64,000 nt of DNA from Romanomermis culicivorax (Eukaryota > Nematoda > Enoplea > Mermithida > Mermithidae), in assembly GCA_963922205.1 (NCBI GenBank), contig CAWUHX010000004.1, positions 496,001 through 560,000 on the forward strand. Direction: 5' to 3'. Below the pieces are notes generated by a model that made no database searches, was not told the origin of the DNA, and saw only the letters and a list, made by a program, of their open reading frames with translations. The translations under genes were made by a program, and so were the position numbers. Below, piece by piece: positions 23,286 through 34,563 of this stretch (the first letter of the stretch is position 1; each line of letters starts with the position of its first letter).

Positions 23286-23900
23286 TGTTGTGCAGGTCTT
23301 TCCTTAAGAGGCGTAAGAAAAGATTGGGTCTGAACTGACCTGTTAGAACTGATACCTTGGCTAAGCCTCGGTGATCTGTGCAACAGTCCGGTTATCCCCA
23401 GACCTACAACAACAAAGATAAACTTTGTTCTAAATACGGGGGCCTTACCAAGGTCCTCCGCAGTCTCCTAGATGAGACAAGGAATCCCCTCAGGGATAAA
23501 CTTACTTGGGTATAACCCGAAAGGGGTTTCCCAAAACTTACTTGATGTAAGCCGGCGCCTGGGCCTCTGGCCCTCCGCCTTCGTCGACGCGGATTATCTA
23601 AATAAACAAACGAATATATTAAGCAATAAGTCCGGCGAAATATGTAAAAAGAATGTGGGTATACCACAGTGCAATACTCATAAAAAACACAAGTTGCTGG
23701 GAAAATTGTATTTGGGGACGCCAGCAAAAATGTCAAGAAATATAATAAAAACGATATAAAGTGAAGAATGAATTTCACTATCTTTTTTGGTCTTTTGGTG
23801 GCGCTCCATTCTATGCAAATGTCTGCGCCGCTGGTAGTCCCTGTCGTCGATTTGCATGTCGATTTCCCCACACGAATTGGCATCAACAGGGTGCCCAACA
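23286..23900 (-). repeat. Gypsy1 5' LTR
   Basis: 615 bp with TGTTG...CAACA ends on the element strand, near-identical to the 3' LTR (one difference seen). The outer end at 23,900 is followed directly by RT codons of copy B, so the 5-base target site next to it should be GAATT or a part of that. It should hold the promoter and polyadenylation signals, but I could not place a TATA box with confidence. Confidence 0.92.
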
Positions 23901-24792
23901 GAATTTGCACTTGCTCAGTCTGAGCTTCATTCCACCCTGGCGAAGACGAGTGAACACATCTGACAGGCGCTCAAGCATTTGGATGTGGGAGTGTCCGAAC
24001 ACCAAAATGTCATCGAGATAGGTCAGAACCGTGCCCCATCGGATTCCTGTAAGGAGAAGGTCCATGAGGCGTTGGAACGTCCCTGGTGTGTTGCACGGAC
24101 CGAAAGGCAAGTAATTGAACTCGTAAAGTCCAATGGGCATGTTGAATGCAGTCTTTTCTTTATCTGCCTCAGCAATCGGGATTGATCAATAGGGGTTGGC
24201 CTGATCAAGGGTAGTGAAGTACTTCATACCTTTGAGTGTGTCAAGGATGTCATCTATCCATGGGAGAGGGTAGACATCCTTTTCCGTGACCTCAATAAGA
24301 CCACAAAAATCAACACACATACGGTGAGAACCATTTTTCTTGCGCACCAGGACAGTATTAGTAGCCCATGGTGAGATGCTCCACCGGATAATACCTTTCT
24401 CCTCGATGCAACCAGTAGGTCGAGTAAGGTGGCCCAGACCCGAGGGGAGATGTTCGATGAAATTACAGCATTGGCCTCGACCTATTGATGATCAAGGATG
24501 GTGTCTGAATCAACGGTGATCCCTGTGAGGGCTCACTATGCATCGGCACATGACAGATGGTCATCTGCTGGTAAAGAACCACAGAATGAGTATTTGGGTT
24601 AACAACCTGAAGCGGTATGCGACCGTTGGTCATGCTTCTCACGCTCCCAGCAAAATATACGTTTCTGTGAGATCCCATGAGGTGCTTTGGGAAGAAAGCC
24701 ACCTCAGGTACTTTCATATAGATTGGCGGTACGGGTACAGTAAATTGTGTCAGCGAGCGAGGCTCAAGAACCACAAAGTCCTCCAGGGGCAA
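23901..24792 (-). pseudogene. Copy B reverse transcriptase fragment
   Basis: Ty3/Gypsy-type RT begins with the pre-RT strand region (24,792-24,463). Fingers follow (VRKKNGSHRMCVDF near 24,340, KDVYPLPWIDD near 24,280), then the palm (FGPCNTPGTFQRL and YLDDILVF near 24,030). A TGA near 24,186 replaces the conserved Trp of the Y-W-x-I-P motif, so this copy cannot make RT. The reading frame is cut at 23,901 by the Gypsy1 LTR, upstream of the thumb domain. Confidence 0.85.
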
Positions 24793-24900
24793 GGCGCCGC
24801 GAGCAGAAGGTGGGCTGTGGATGAGACCGTCACAGGGAATTTTACTCTCCTTGAACTAGAGAAAAGATTTCTCCCAGTTCAAGCTAACACAATTGAACCA

Positions 24901-25734
24901 TCAGAGGAAGTTTGTTCTGAGGACCAGTTCAGCTGAACAGTTCTCCTGTATCTGGACCTGAATCCATTCAGAGACATCAGCCACTGTTACCGTGATGTAA
25001 GCTGCTCCTAGCAGTGGGATCGGGGACCTGTTGGCTGCAATAGGACGGTCCCTAGTTGGTGTGAGCATCAAGTTCGGCAGCTTGGCCACTAACTTGTGGT
25101 ACAGGAGTGAGAAAACAGCTCCTGTGTCGACCAGTGCCTTTGCTTCTACCCAGTTGTCGAGGAGAACTTTGATATGGGGTGTCCGGATATCATTTGGGTA
25201 GGAAGCAGATACCACATGACCTGAATCAGCTGTGGTGGCACCAATAGTGTGTTTAGTCTTACCCGACCGCTTTGGAATCGGCAATCCAGTACGACGTAGT
25301 AGACCTATTAGAGCATATCCAAAAGAGGGGTCTGGGTCATTTAGAAGGGTCGACTCATCCTGTACTATGAGTACATGGTCTGAGCGGTCCTGTGGGCTCT
25401 GAGTAGCTCCTAGTGATTCAATCTCGGTGTCTGATAGTGGTGGCACATTCAGCACGGGGGATGCTGGGGCATCTGAATCACTTGGCTCACAGAATGGGCC
25501 TTTCTCTAGCGTAACTGGTGAGTTTCCAGGCGGGGTTGGGGGCAACCTGACCCTTGCATGGTCGATGAATGACGACTTGCAGGCCTGGATGAAGTCGGGT
25601 GTCCCCTGGTTGACCCAGGTGATGAGGCAACTGAGGAGGCCCGTGAGGGTGGCTGAGAGATGGACGAAGCCCTGGACCCCAATTGTGATCCCGACCTGTG
25701 TGAGTTCCTTGATAGTGAACGTGTGTTCTCCCAC
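24901..25734 (-). pseudogene. Copy B second retropepsin module with N-terminal membrane segment
   Basis: About 278 codons. Near the start there is a hydrophobic run ([18 protein letters not shown] and on), which lies in a -1 frame to the RS-rich tail of the env-protease frame. A Ser/Pro/Asp-rich linker follows, then a retropepsin with ALVDTGA and a late RTNFL that stands where Gypsy proteases have G-x-D/N-F-L. It leads into the pre-RT region at 24,792, so by position it is the usual pol protease. The listed first codon is not ATG, so entry was probably by frameshift. This stretch is open in copy B; in copy A the same frame has a TAG near base 8. Confidence 0.65.
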
Positions 25735-26911
25735 CAGGGGTCGATCTGGTCAATCTCTGGCGTGGTCAGGAGGAGGGGCAATTCTACCGCATCCAGCCGA
25801 CAAACATTACGTTGGTAGTCAAACATAATGTTCTTGAACTGTTCTAGGATGTCCAGTCGGAGTATTAGGTCAATAGGTGCCCAGAAGGGAGATGTAGTCT
25901 TGCACACATGGAGATGTATATCGATCCATGTGTTGGGCTGGCAGTGTCCTGGCAACATTATTTCATATGGTCCCAAAAGGATGGTATATGAAAGGCTTTA
26001 CCATTGATGCTCATCAATGGGTTGAAGTCCTGATGTTGCTGGAACGCCATGACCGCCTTCGTACTTTTTCTAATTAAAGTCTTGTGAAGACACTGGCTAA
26101 CGATAGTGTGGGGGCAACCCTGATCAACGAAAGCAGGGGTTTCCTTTGTATCTAACAGCACTATGAAACACAGTGTGATTCGGTCGAGCTGGGACGGTAT
26201 GTCGTTTTGCACGTAGTGAAAACCAATCCAGCGTTGGACTTTGCAATAAAGACCCAACGGGGAGAAAGGGCTAACAAACCGGACCTGTTTGTTCCCCAGA
26301 CGGTAGCTGAGATATTGAGATACACCAAGGTAGGCTAGGTATCTGACACGGAACAGCACTGTCAGGGTAATTAGGGTGTTAAAGATCAACTGAACCGGCC
26401 TGCTTAGGACAGCATGCAAGCCGTGAACGAGGTTGCATTGTTGACCAGTAATCACATGGTTTGCTGCCAAACCGACACCTTCCAGGGAGGCCTTGATGTT
26501 GGTTCCTACCCCTGCGAAAGCCTGATAGATGGCGTCCAGTTGCAGGGATAGACCAGCGGTAAAGTTTACCAGTGGGTTTAGTACCGCTTCAATTTGCTCA
26601 GTCTTGTAAATGTACTGTTTAAAGAAGGCAAAGTTTGAAGGAGTCATCGCCAACTGGTCATGAAATGCTGGTGCATCAAAGTGAGTGATGTTGAAGCGCT
26701 GCTTCCAGAAGAGTTCAAGTGGGATGTGGCTCACATGGACCGTGCCAGACTCAGTAAAACAGCTCGAGAGATTTCCAAAAATCCCTGTAAAGTGGTAGTG
26801 ACACAGCACAATTGGGCTAGATTTAATGAGATCTGGACCACGGGGGGTGGTGAAATAGATGGTGCTGCCAACCTGTACAGGTAAGTACTTGTAGCAGATG
26901 TTAGGTGGCAT
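25506..26911 (-). pseudogene. Copy B env-like C-terminal half, membrane segment and first retropepsin
   Basis: Two overlapping pieces (26,911-25,958 and 25,976-25,506) correspond to residues ~1110-1650 of the copy A polyprotein. They show the ectodomain stem, a membrane segment near 26,400-26,340, a juxtamembrane basic stretch and a retropepsin. The protease active site reads DQG instead of DTG, so this domain is inactive in copy B. The second piece holds the late motif (LRLDILEQF, degraded from GLDFL) and an RS-rich tail. A short frame change near 25,970 separates the pieces. Confidence 0.75.
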
Positions 26912-28424
26912 GGACCTTTTGACACAGCCATACTGTCAGTGCATCGCCTGTGAATTCCGCCGTCAGGTCATTCCTCTGGAGGAATGCCTGGGCACCCAAT
27001 GTAGGGTCGAAGCAAAGCAACTGCCAAGTCAGATCGAGATAGCATTGAGCATGAGAACGAAGCTCAGGCCATGTGAACCAGAAACTGTTAATTTCGGACT
27101 CCTTGATCTGCTGAGCCAGATAGTTCAGTTTGGAATTGACAGGATTGGGACGTGTGTCCTTTGCCAACCTGAATATGTTTTGGGTCAAATTGTATCTCCC
27201 CTGGATGCGTAGGAGAAGACCCTGATTCATCTGGACTGTGGTGGAACATAGTTCTGGGCACAGTTGGAAGATGCGGGAGTTTTGCGGGATCTTGAGGGCA
27301 ACCTGTAGATCATCGATGATGACGTGGTTCACTGACATGGACGCAGTGTAATTTCCCTTGGGGTGATAATAACACCGCGCCGTGAAGTTTTGGGTAGGCC
27401 GGACAATGACCCCATCTAGGGTAGTGCACTGACCTGCGGTCGGACTCCATCCACCTACATCCCCTAAGGTGCTTAGAGCTGTAGTGCCATCCCATGAAGC
27501 GATTTGTCACTCCTCGATGAAGAGGTTAGTCACTGTCTTGCAGACCTCACTGCAGCACCATTCATAAATCACTTCCAATGTTTGGTTTGTGCTATAAAAG
27601 CCAGGGCGGATACGGACAAGCTTTTGTGAGCCAAACATTTTAGTGTGATGTGCTAACGTGCAGGCCGCAGGTGATAAGTGCTGAGTGGTAATGACATCTG
27701 CAGTAATGCCCCTAGAAACAAAGAAACCAGTGTTGGTGCAGACTCTGCGGCTGCCCAATGTGCATTTCCATGCTGTTGTTGTAATCGGGTCTGAACTAGG
27801 GACATACACCGTAACGTTCATCCATGAAGATTGTGGTGGTTTACACTCTACATGCTGGGGTAACTCAAGTGGATGTCCGCTTTTTGAGAGACCACAAAAT
27901 CGATATTGAGCTGCAGGTGCTGCCAAACTCACCCCTAGAAACAGTGATGTTACTATTGTCAATTTTATTAGCGAAGACAACTGTATAAACGTGGTTTGTA
28001 AGTGTTCACATATTTTCACAAATCTGGCGGGGTGGGCATTTTCAGATTTCCTCTTCATAGCTGTCGGCGGAGATCGGTTCCTGGCCAGGGAAGTCGATGA
28101 CCAATCCTCCGCATGGGTGGATTTCCCGGAGGATGCCAAGCTTTGGCGACCACGAAGCGACTGCCATGGGGAATGGTGATTCCTCAATAATGCTAACATC
28201 CACGATAACGGGACACAGGGTCTCATGGACGGCCATAGGTTCGACGACGGGCGACTCCATTGCAGCGGCCGGAGATGTGTCTTGGGCTGGTGCCCGCAAT
28301 GTGTCTTGGGCTGGCGCGGGCAATGTGTTTTGGGCTGCTGCTGGCGATGTTTGGTCAGTTGCTTGGTCCTTTGCTGGAGGCGAAGAAGCAATGGTGACCA
28401 TTTCTGTTGGCGGCGTAGCGGCAA
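26901..28424 (-). pseudogene. Copy B env-like N-terminal half
   Basis: The frame at 28,424-27,507 starts in the Ser/Arg/Pro-rich overlap with ORF X, then shows a signal-peptide-like stretch (near 27,980-27,920) and a Cys-rich ectodomain. It ends in a TGA where copy A has a Gly codon. The homologous ectodomain continues past that stop and is open again at 27,338-26,901. Several N-x-S/T sites are visible. Position, signal-like start, Cys content and the later membrane segment support an envelope-like glycoprotein. No specific virus family can be assigned by eye. Confidence 0.65.
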
Positions 28425-28789
28425 CTTGGGGGTGCTGCTGTTGGTGGTGTGGGGGCGACAGCAGGCATGAGGTTCAGACTGGCCTGTTTGACTCCACAGC
28501 GGACAGCATCGACTGCCGGTGAGGATGGTTCCCCATCCAATAAGAACTTCTCTACGGGCGAGATTGTGATAGTCCCATTGGCAATAAACTGGAGTGCCCG
28601 TGAGGCGACATCGGGTCGTAAGAGTCGCATTGATACAGATGCCGTGAGCCCCACGTCAGCGGCCGTGAGCACTTCGACTTGCAACAGTTTGTTGAGCAGT
28701 GTCCAGGGCAAATGCAGGTATTTCTTGGCCAGGTCAACTGACCTGATGGCCAACATCCCATCTTGGACGGGCGATGGTGCTGTGAACAA
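28042..28789 (-). pseudogene. Copy B remains of ORF X
   Basis: Two pieces (28,789-28,355 and 28,401-28,042) match the copy A overlapping frame: the same globular N-terminal part ([12 protein letters not shown]), the [13 protein letters not shown] segment, then a Pro/Ala linker and an acidic end (YEEEI). A frame change near 28,400 breaks it. The similarity of this frame in both copies, despite decay, suggests it was the translated one. Confidence 0.55.
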
Positions 28790-29129
28790 GAAATCAATAG
28801 AGTCTTGGACTGAGATAGATTTCTAGTTCTTGTTCTAGGATTACCGGAAGAAGAAGGTAGTATACCTGTCAAGTTCATCAGCTCGACCTGGTCAATGACT
28901 TCCATAGCCAAATCCGTAGGGATCCCCGGGGGTGGTCCTTGAATGATGGTAGAAGCCAATGGCGCTGGAGACGTCCCTTTGGTGGCTGGAGCTTGCTTGA
29001 CAGTCGTGGTTTTTGGAATGCAATACAATGCTAGGATGTTAGCATGGCCAACAAACTGCAGTGTCGTCCAGGGGTGTATGGTGACTGGCATTGCATACCT
29101 TGGTGGTGGCAGTGGTATGTCAGACACAT

Positions 29130-29860
29130 TTATCGGTACTGGTACCTGGGCTGGACTGCTGAAAACCCAATACTGATTATGCAGACAGGATAACACTGTT
29201 GTGAAGAATCTGCCACCTGTTCAGCAAGTACCTCATCATCCAGATCAAGAGGATCTGGGTGAGGAGGACTGTCGGTAGCCCCAACCGCATTGTTGCTGCA
29301 TATGGGTTGCCAATATTGGTTCCCCATCCCTTTAGGAGGGTGATAAGCATTTCTCTGATGATACACATTTGACCCCTTGGAAGAATAACCAGTATATTGG
29401 TAGTCATTTTCACCCGTGTTTGCCCTATTGCGCTGGGGACAGGCAGTTGATCGGTGCACTCACACTTGACGACAGTGAGTGCACGGCCTATCACATCAGT
29501 CCTTGGGGTGGGCACTGGTACGACAAAAATAACAGCCACCACCATTAGTTGTGTTGTTACTGGGTGGGGCACCGGCCGGACGCTGGGTCCGACAGTCGGC
29601 ATCACTATGTGTACACAGTTCGTGGAAGGAGCATGTTTGAAGGTGTACTCCTGAGGAGCATCACCCGACAGACTGATTTGGTGTCGACGGCTGTGAAGGG
29701 GCGTCTGTTGGATTGGTGCTGATGCAGGTTGCTGGGCTGTAAGCTTTGCTACATGGGCCATTAGCCTGGCCATTTCCTGTTTTAAGGGGCCGACCTCATA
29801 GGCCGAGGATGACGACGTTTGAGCATTGCTCTGACGACCATTGGCACTTCTGTTACGCAT
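29130..29860 (-). pseudogene. Copy B Gag C-terminal part with disrupted zinc knuckle
   Basis: This matches copy A around 3,640-4,210. The knuckle reads C-T-H-C-R-Q-V, then a TGA stop, then V-H-R-S-T-A-C. The stop replaces a CGA Arg codon present in copy A, a C-to-T change at a CpG. Downstream of it the frame resumes (29,459-29,130) with a polar, Pro-rich linker. The 227-codon frame at 29,860-29,177 runs through a different phase for most of its length. Confidence 0.65.
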
Positions 29861-30067
29861 TTCGGGATTATATCCAGCAGGTTTAGGTTCTGAAGAGAAA
29901 ATGGCATTAGATGGTGCGATGTACCAAATCTCATCCCGGTAGATTTGGGATTCTGCATAACAGGTTGCCTTCAGAGTCTCTTCAAGAGTGGTAAACTCCC
30001 TAAATTTGATACTATCTTAGAGGACCAGTTTCAATCCATGCAGAAAGATAGGTTTGATGATAGAATC

Positions 30068-30574
30068 TCAGACATCCATTGCGGGATCTGGATAGGCTAC
30101 CCTGGACAATCTCTTGAGGTGCCCAAGGTAGACTATCGCGGACTCAGTCTGCTTCTGCAGGCGATCTTGGATCAGCTGCTGATCCAGATCAGAGTCACGC
30201 CCTACCGGAAAGTCTATCCGTAGAAAAGCAGTAAACTCTTCATAGCGGGTAGGTTGTGGAGTGCCACTGCTAAAGTCCCGGTAGGAGGCAAGAGCAGGAC
30301 CCGTAAAGCATGACTCCAGAAAGGCGATTTTATATGCATGATCCATTTTGCTTACACCCTGAAGTGTAAAGAAAAGAGTAAGATGTGAAATGAAATCGGT
30401 GATGGACTCACCAAAAGCACCCAAAAAGGTTGGAAGGGCCATAAAGCTGGCCATGGGAGGCTGCCTCTGACCATTTATGGCCTCTAACTTTTGGTTGAGG
30501 GATCCAAGAGCATTCTCAAATGCTGCCTGGACCTTGTTCTCGATCTGTGAAGGGAGATCATTTTCCGACTTCAT
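30068..30574 (-). pseudogene. Copy B Gag capsid N-terminal part
   Basis: About 168 codons from an ATG at 30,574 (context SSDMKSEND). It matches the start of the copy A frame at 4,999. Features: an amphipathic N-terminal helix ([13 protein letters not shown]), then a retrotransposon-Gag type domain with [21 protein letters not shown] and a later [11 protein letters not shown] segment. It is broken by a stop near 30,066, after which homology continues toward the zinc knuckle. Confidence 0.75.
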
Positions 30575-30719
30575 ATCCGAGGATTCGTCCTCCCGTAAGG
30601 TGGTTAGAACAGACGTTCTTGCCCATGAAGCAATTATGTCAAATTGAATAGAGAGCGGCTCACAGGTCTGTACAGGCTGGGTACTTAGACGGCAGGAACG
30701 ACGAGGTGTCTCTATTGTG

Positions 30720-33700
30720 TAAAGTGAAAGTAAGTACTACTTTTTCGAATTTGCGGCAAGAGAGCGCGTGAATTCGAAAGACGCTTGGGCGACAACGTTT
30801 GTGACCTGAACTTGGTTCAGCTTAAGACTAGCAACCACCAAATGGAGCTAGAATGGGAACAAGGTTGTAGGACGCAAGACCTAACAGAGTACATCAGGGT
30901 GATACAGAAGGGGATTTATCTGGTCGCCCATGATGGGTATAGGCATGGCCTGAAATATGGGGAATTGATCCCGACTGAGAGGATGTAGAGTTCGGGCCTG
31001 GACCTGGCAATTGGAATAGCCAAAGAGAGAGAGAGAGAGATAAGAGAGAGAGAAAAGGTGGTTTCCCTGCAGATGGTGAAGAGACGGATAAACCTGCTCA
31101 GAAGGGATTTTTTCTGGAGGTTCGACCGTTGATACTAGTTTACAAACCTTGGGGCGAGGGGGATTTGTGGCCAACAAGATCCTACTCACCAGGATTAGCG
31201 CATAAAGTGGCATAAGGTAAAAAGGATGTGGACAACTGAAAGTGAACTTAAAAGGGAGCAGGGACAAAACTAATTTACAAACCCAGTTACGCAAAGGGGT
31301 AGCACAGTTACGCAACGGGCCTCACTCGCCAGGAGCAACTGCGATCTCTGCACAGTGTGATTGACTATACAGGAGGTTCCGTGTTGGATGATATTCGCAA
31401 ATAACTTACAGACGTGTCTGGAACAGGAGCCTGCATTCCGAACAGAACAGACACTCTCCAGGAGTATTATATACAGCTGGTGGCCGGGTTGCCGATCACT
31501 GAGATGCAATGAGGCTTGCAGGTCACACAGTGGAAGAGAGAGACAGAGCATGGGTACCAAGGGTACTATTCTGACACACTCAGTTAGTTAAGATAAATTA
31601 ACTCTGGATGTTTTGAGGGCGCACCGGAAAACATCTAGGGGATCACAGGTACAAGGTGTCCCGGAGTTAATTATTCAGTGTAAATAACTGAGGCGAACCC
31701 AGTTATGCATTGAGGCGTACTCAACACCTTCGCTGAGGCAGGCTCAATGGTGCCTATTATATCACATGACTGACAGGGGTGGACCGCAGAGGTGGACTCT
31801 GGGTCAGTGGCGACTCTAGCGGGGGCATCGTTAAGCCAGTTAACGAAGGCATTCAAGTGAAGGAAATATGACAGGGGGTCCTATACACTCTAGGCCCAAC
31901 TGGAGGCTGTGCCGGGGTCTCTCAGGAACCACTACGGCGGGGCACTAAAGAAGATCAATGTATGACAGCTTGGTGAGATGAAAGAAGTGATGAGTGAATT
32001 TAGATAAGAAATTTACAAGAAAGCTGCTGAACCCTTGCAGAGGTCAGGCGCAGGCAGTACTGACTGCAAATGCTGGCCGTTTACATGAATCAGGCAGCCA
32101 ACCCAGCTGAGGCCGAGTGTAACTCATTCAAACCTGCAGTTAAAGCTTAAAGGCAGCCATGTGCTGATCAACAGTGCTGCTACCTGGGCGGACAACCTGA
32201 TCAGTATCACGGGCTAGATAGCATCTTAGGTGGGGTATGCCTGTTGACTGATGTTTCCCAGGCATCAGTCCCATGCACACACCAACCCTTTGGCAAGAGT
32301 AGCAGGTGATAGGGCCATGTGCCAACAACCACCTACGACTCAAGTGGAATACTCGAAGGACCGACAGTAACCAACACATGACCTTGGTGCTGACTGCAGG
32401 TGCCTGGGATAAGAGTACCCAAGTATCATGTCACAGTTGCAGATGCCAGGGGTGAGTGTCTAAGGCCAGCAGACCCCTGTAGTAACACATAATGTTGCCA
32501 TTGCAGACATCAGAAATAGGATTGTGTAACCTCAATTCCTGCTGCGGGAACATGATACATTGTCATTGCCGATGTCAGCAATAGGACGCTGAAGCCAACT
32601 ATCTGTATACAGTAACATGTGGTGTTGCCATTGCTGACATCAAAGGTGGAACCGAGGGTCCAATACCCTGAGTCAATGACATGAGATGCGGTTGTTGCAG
32701 ACATCAGATGCAGGATCTGTAAGACCTGCACATCTCTGAATAATGACACGTTGCATCACTATTGCTGATGTCACAGATGGGGTGCGGGAGACCAGCCAAT
32801 CCTGCTGCAACAACATGAGCTTCAGCTCGCACAGACGTCATGAGTCAGTACTGCAGAAGTATCAACCCAAAACAACAACACCTAATGTTGTCATTGCTGA
32901 TGTCAGGAGTAAAACCTGGAGGGCTACCCACCCCTTAAAGCAAGAGCAGAAGGCTGAACCACATGACAACAACATGTAACCTTGTTGTTGCTGATGTCAA
33001 CTAGCATGACCTGTAAAGTCCATGGTCTGGATGCAACAACATGAAAATAGTAGAGAATGGACCTTACAGTAAGCAAAAAAGAAGAAGAGAGAGAGACTTG
33101 CGTAAGGGTGTCATACTGTAGCCGTGGCATAAGAAAATAGAAATTTTTTTTCCTTACCACTCAGATGACAGAAAAAAATGGAAGAAAAATAACAAAAAGC
33201 AGAAAATAGGAGATTTGTACATATGCGTGTCAAAGGTGTAAACAGTATGTTGAAAATTTTTGGGGCCGGAGAAGTGAGCAACTCCGACAGTTTCTTGCAA
33301 AATAAAAAAATACTGTACACAATTAACAGATCGCAGCCACATATGACGTCCAGAATCATGCCTGGAGGGTGTACTGTATCATGGGGTCATGGACAACCAA
33401 CAGTCAGGAGAGGCCGTCAACCCCTAGAACTGTGATACCAGTATCTGGGTATGGGGATACTGTAGTTGGAGTACAGGTATGGACACAGACGTACTGTAAG
33501 GGCACTCACCCGGAGGGGTACAGCATACCACCCAAAAGGAGAGAGAGAAGAAAATAAATGAGGGAATTTACAACATAGAAGGAATATGTAGGAGACAAAA
33601 GATTACTCAGAGGAAGAATACAGAATACTCCATATATAACTCGACTCTGGGGGCTCGACTCTGAGGGAAACTCGACTCTGAGGGAAACTTGAAGCTATGG

Positions 33701-34563
33701 GACAAATAACTTGACTCTGAGGACAGATAACTCGACTCTGAGGGATTTATTACTCATAGGGGCGATACACACACATGAGATAATTATTTACACATATAGG
33801 TCACATATAGATCACTCCTAAGGGTGATTTCCATCTTACAGTAATTACACTCGATTTCAAGGGAAAATTTCCGGCTTAAAGTGGCCATAGTCTGACATAA
33901 AGGGCATTCCCGACTCAATAGGCAGTATACCAGAAATGGGGGGTCTCCGACTTATTGGATGGCTAGTACCCGATTTTAAGGTGGCTTGTCCGACTTAAAA
34001 TGGGAATTGACCCAACCTGGGGGTGGTTCCAACCCAAGGGTGAAGTTTCTGCACTTAAGGGCAAGTGCCAGGCTTAAGGTCGAATTTCAAGCCTCACCAT
34101 GTCACCTTAGGGGGAGAAAATGGGGGTTTCAGGTATCGCATCAGGTAGAAAACATTGTTTGCCAATCACATTGATGGTGAACCATATCAGATTGATCTTA
34201 TTACAGTGAGTAACAGGCTATGACTCCCGATGGATACTGGCGATTCTTCCATTAATTGGGGGCCCAACCTGGCGAGTGGTGGCTATAGGGGGCCTATAGC
34301 TTTCTCTGGTACTGTCCTGGGGTCTTGCTGTAGGGTAATGGATGATGCCAGCAGGTTAGGTGTGACAATCCCCAAGTCCTGTTCGGTGAGAGTGAGATCA
34401 TAAAATGATCTGATTTGTGGGACCTGATTATGAACCAGACAGCCCCTTTTTAGCCCAAACCTGAGAGGTGAGAGCCCTACCTATCCGGGGAGACCTGGGA
34501 AACCAACTTAAGAAGGGTTCCCCACAAATACCCCATGATAACAATAATCCCCTAAGAAGACTC
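30720..34563 (-). other. Copy B leader with eroded CRE-like array
   Basis: 3.8 kb homologous to 5,162-9,145, with no genes. Nine counterparts of the copy A CRE-like sites lie between 32,436 and 33,000; only one keeps ACGTC, the others reading ACATC, ATGTC or ATGCC. A GA-rich microsatellite lies at 31,024-31,052 and CGACTCTG repeats at 33,640-33,750. The left end has an acceptor-like CACAATAG|AGACACC, the right end a donor-like CTAG|GTGAGTC at 34,563, so the whole segment may be an intron. Confidence 0.6.

Larger units (their letters stand above)
9244..23900 (-). mobile_element. Gypsy1: complete Ty3/Gypsy element with an exonuclease ORF
   Basis: A 14.66-kb minus-strand LTR retrotransposon. 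In transcription order it holds the 5' LTR (23,900-23,286), a primer-binding-site candidate, gag-pol (23,189-17,022, then past one TAG to 16,356), a ~1.2-kb spacer, a 1,502-codon ORF (15,030-10,522), a ~0.66-kb tail and the 3' LTR (9,858-9,244). The LTRs begin TGTTG and end CAACA and differ at one of 613 comparable bases, so insertion was recent. The right flank is copy B RT sequence; the left flank is lost in a gap, so the target duplication cannot be read. Confidence 0.9.

Noticed and set aside
31024-31052. GA-rich run as a regulatory GAGA site
   Set aside because: Simple microsatellite absent from the matching place in copy A.
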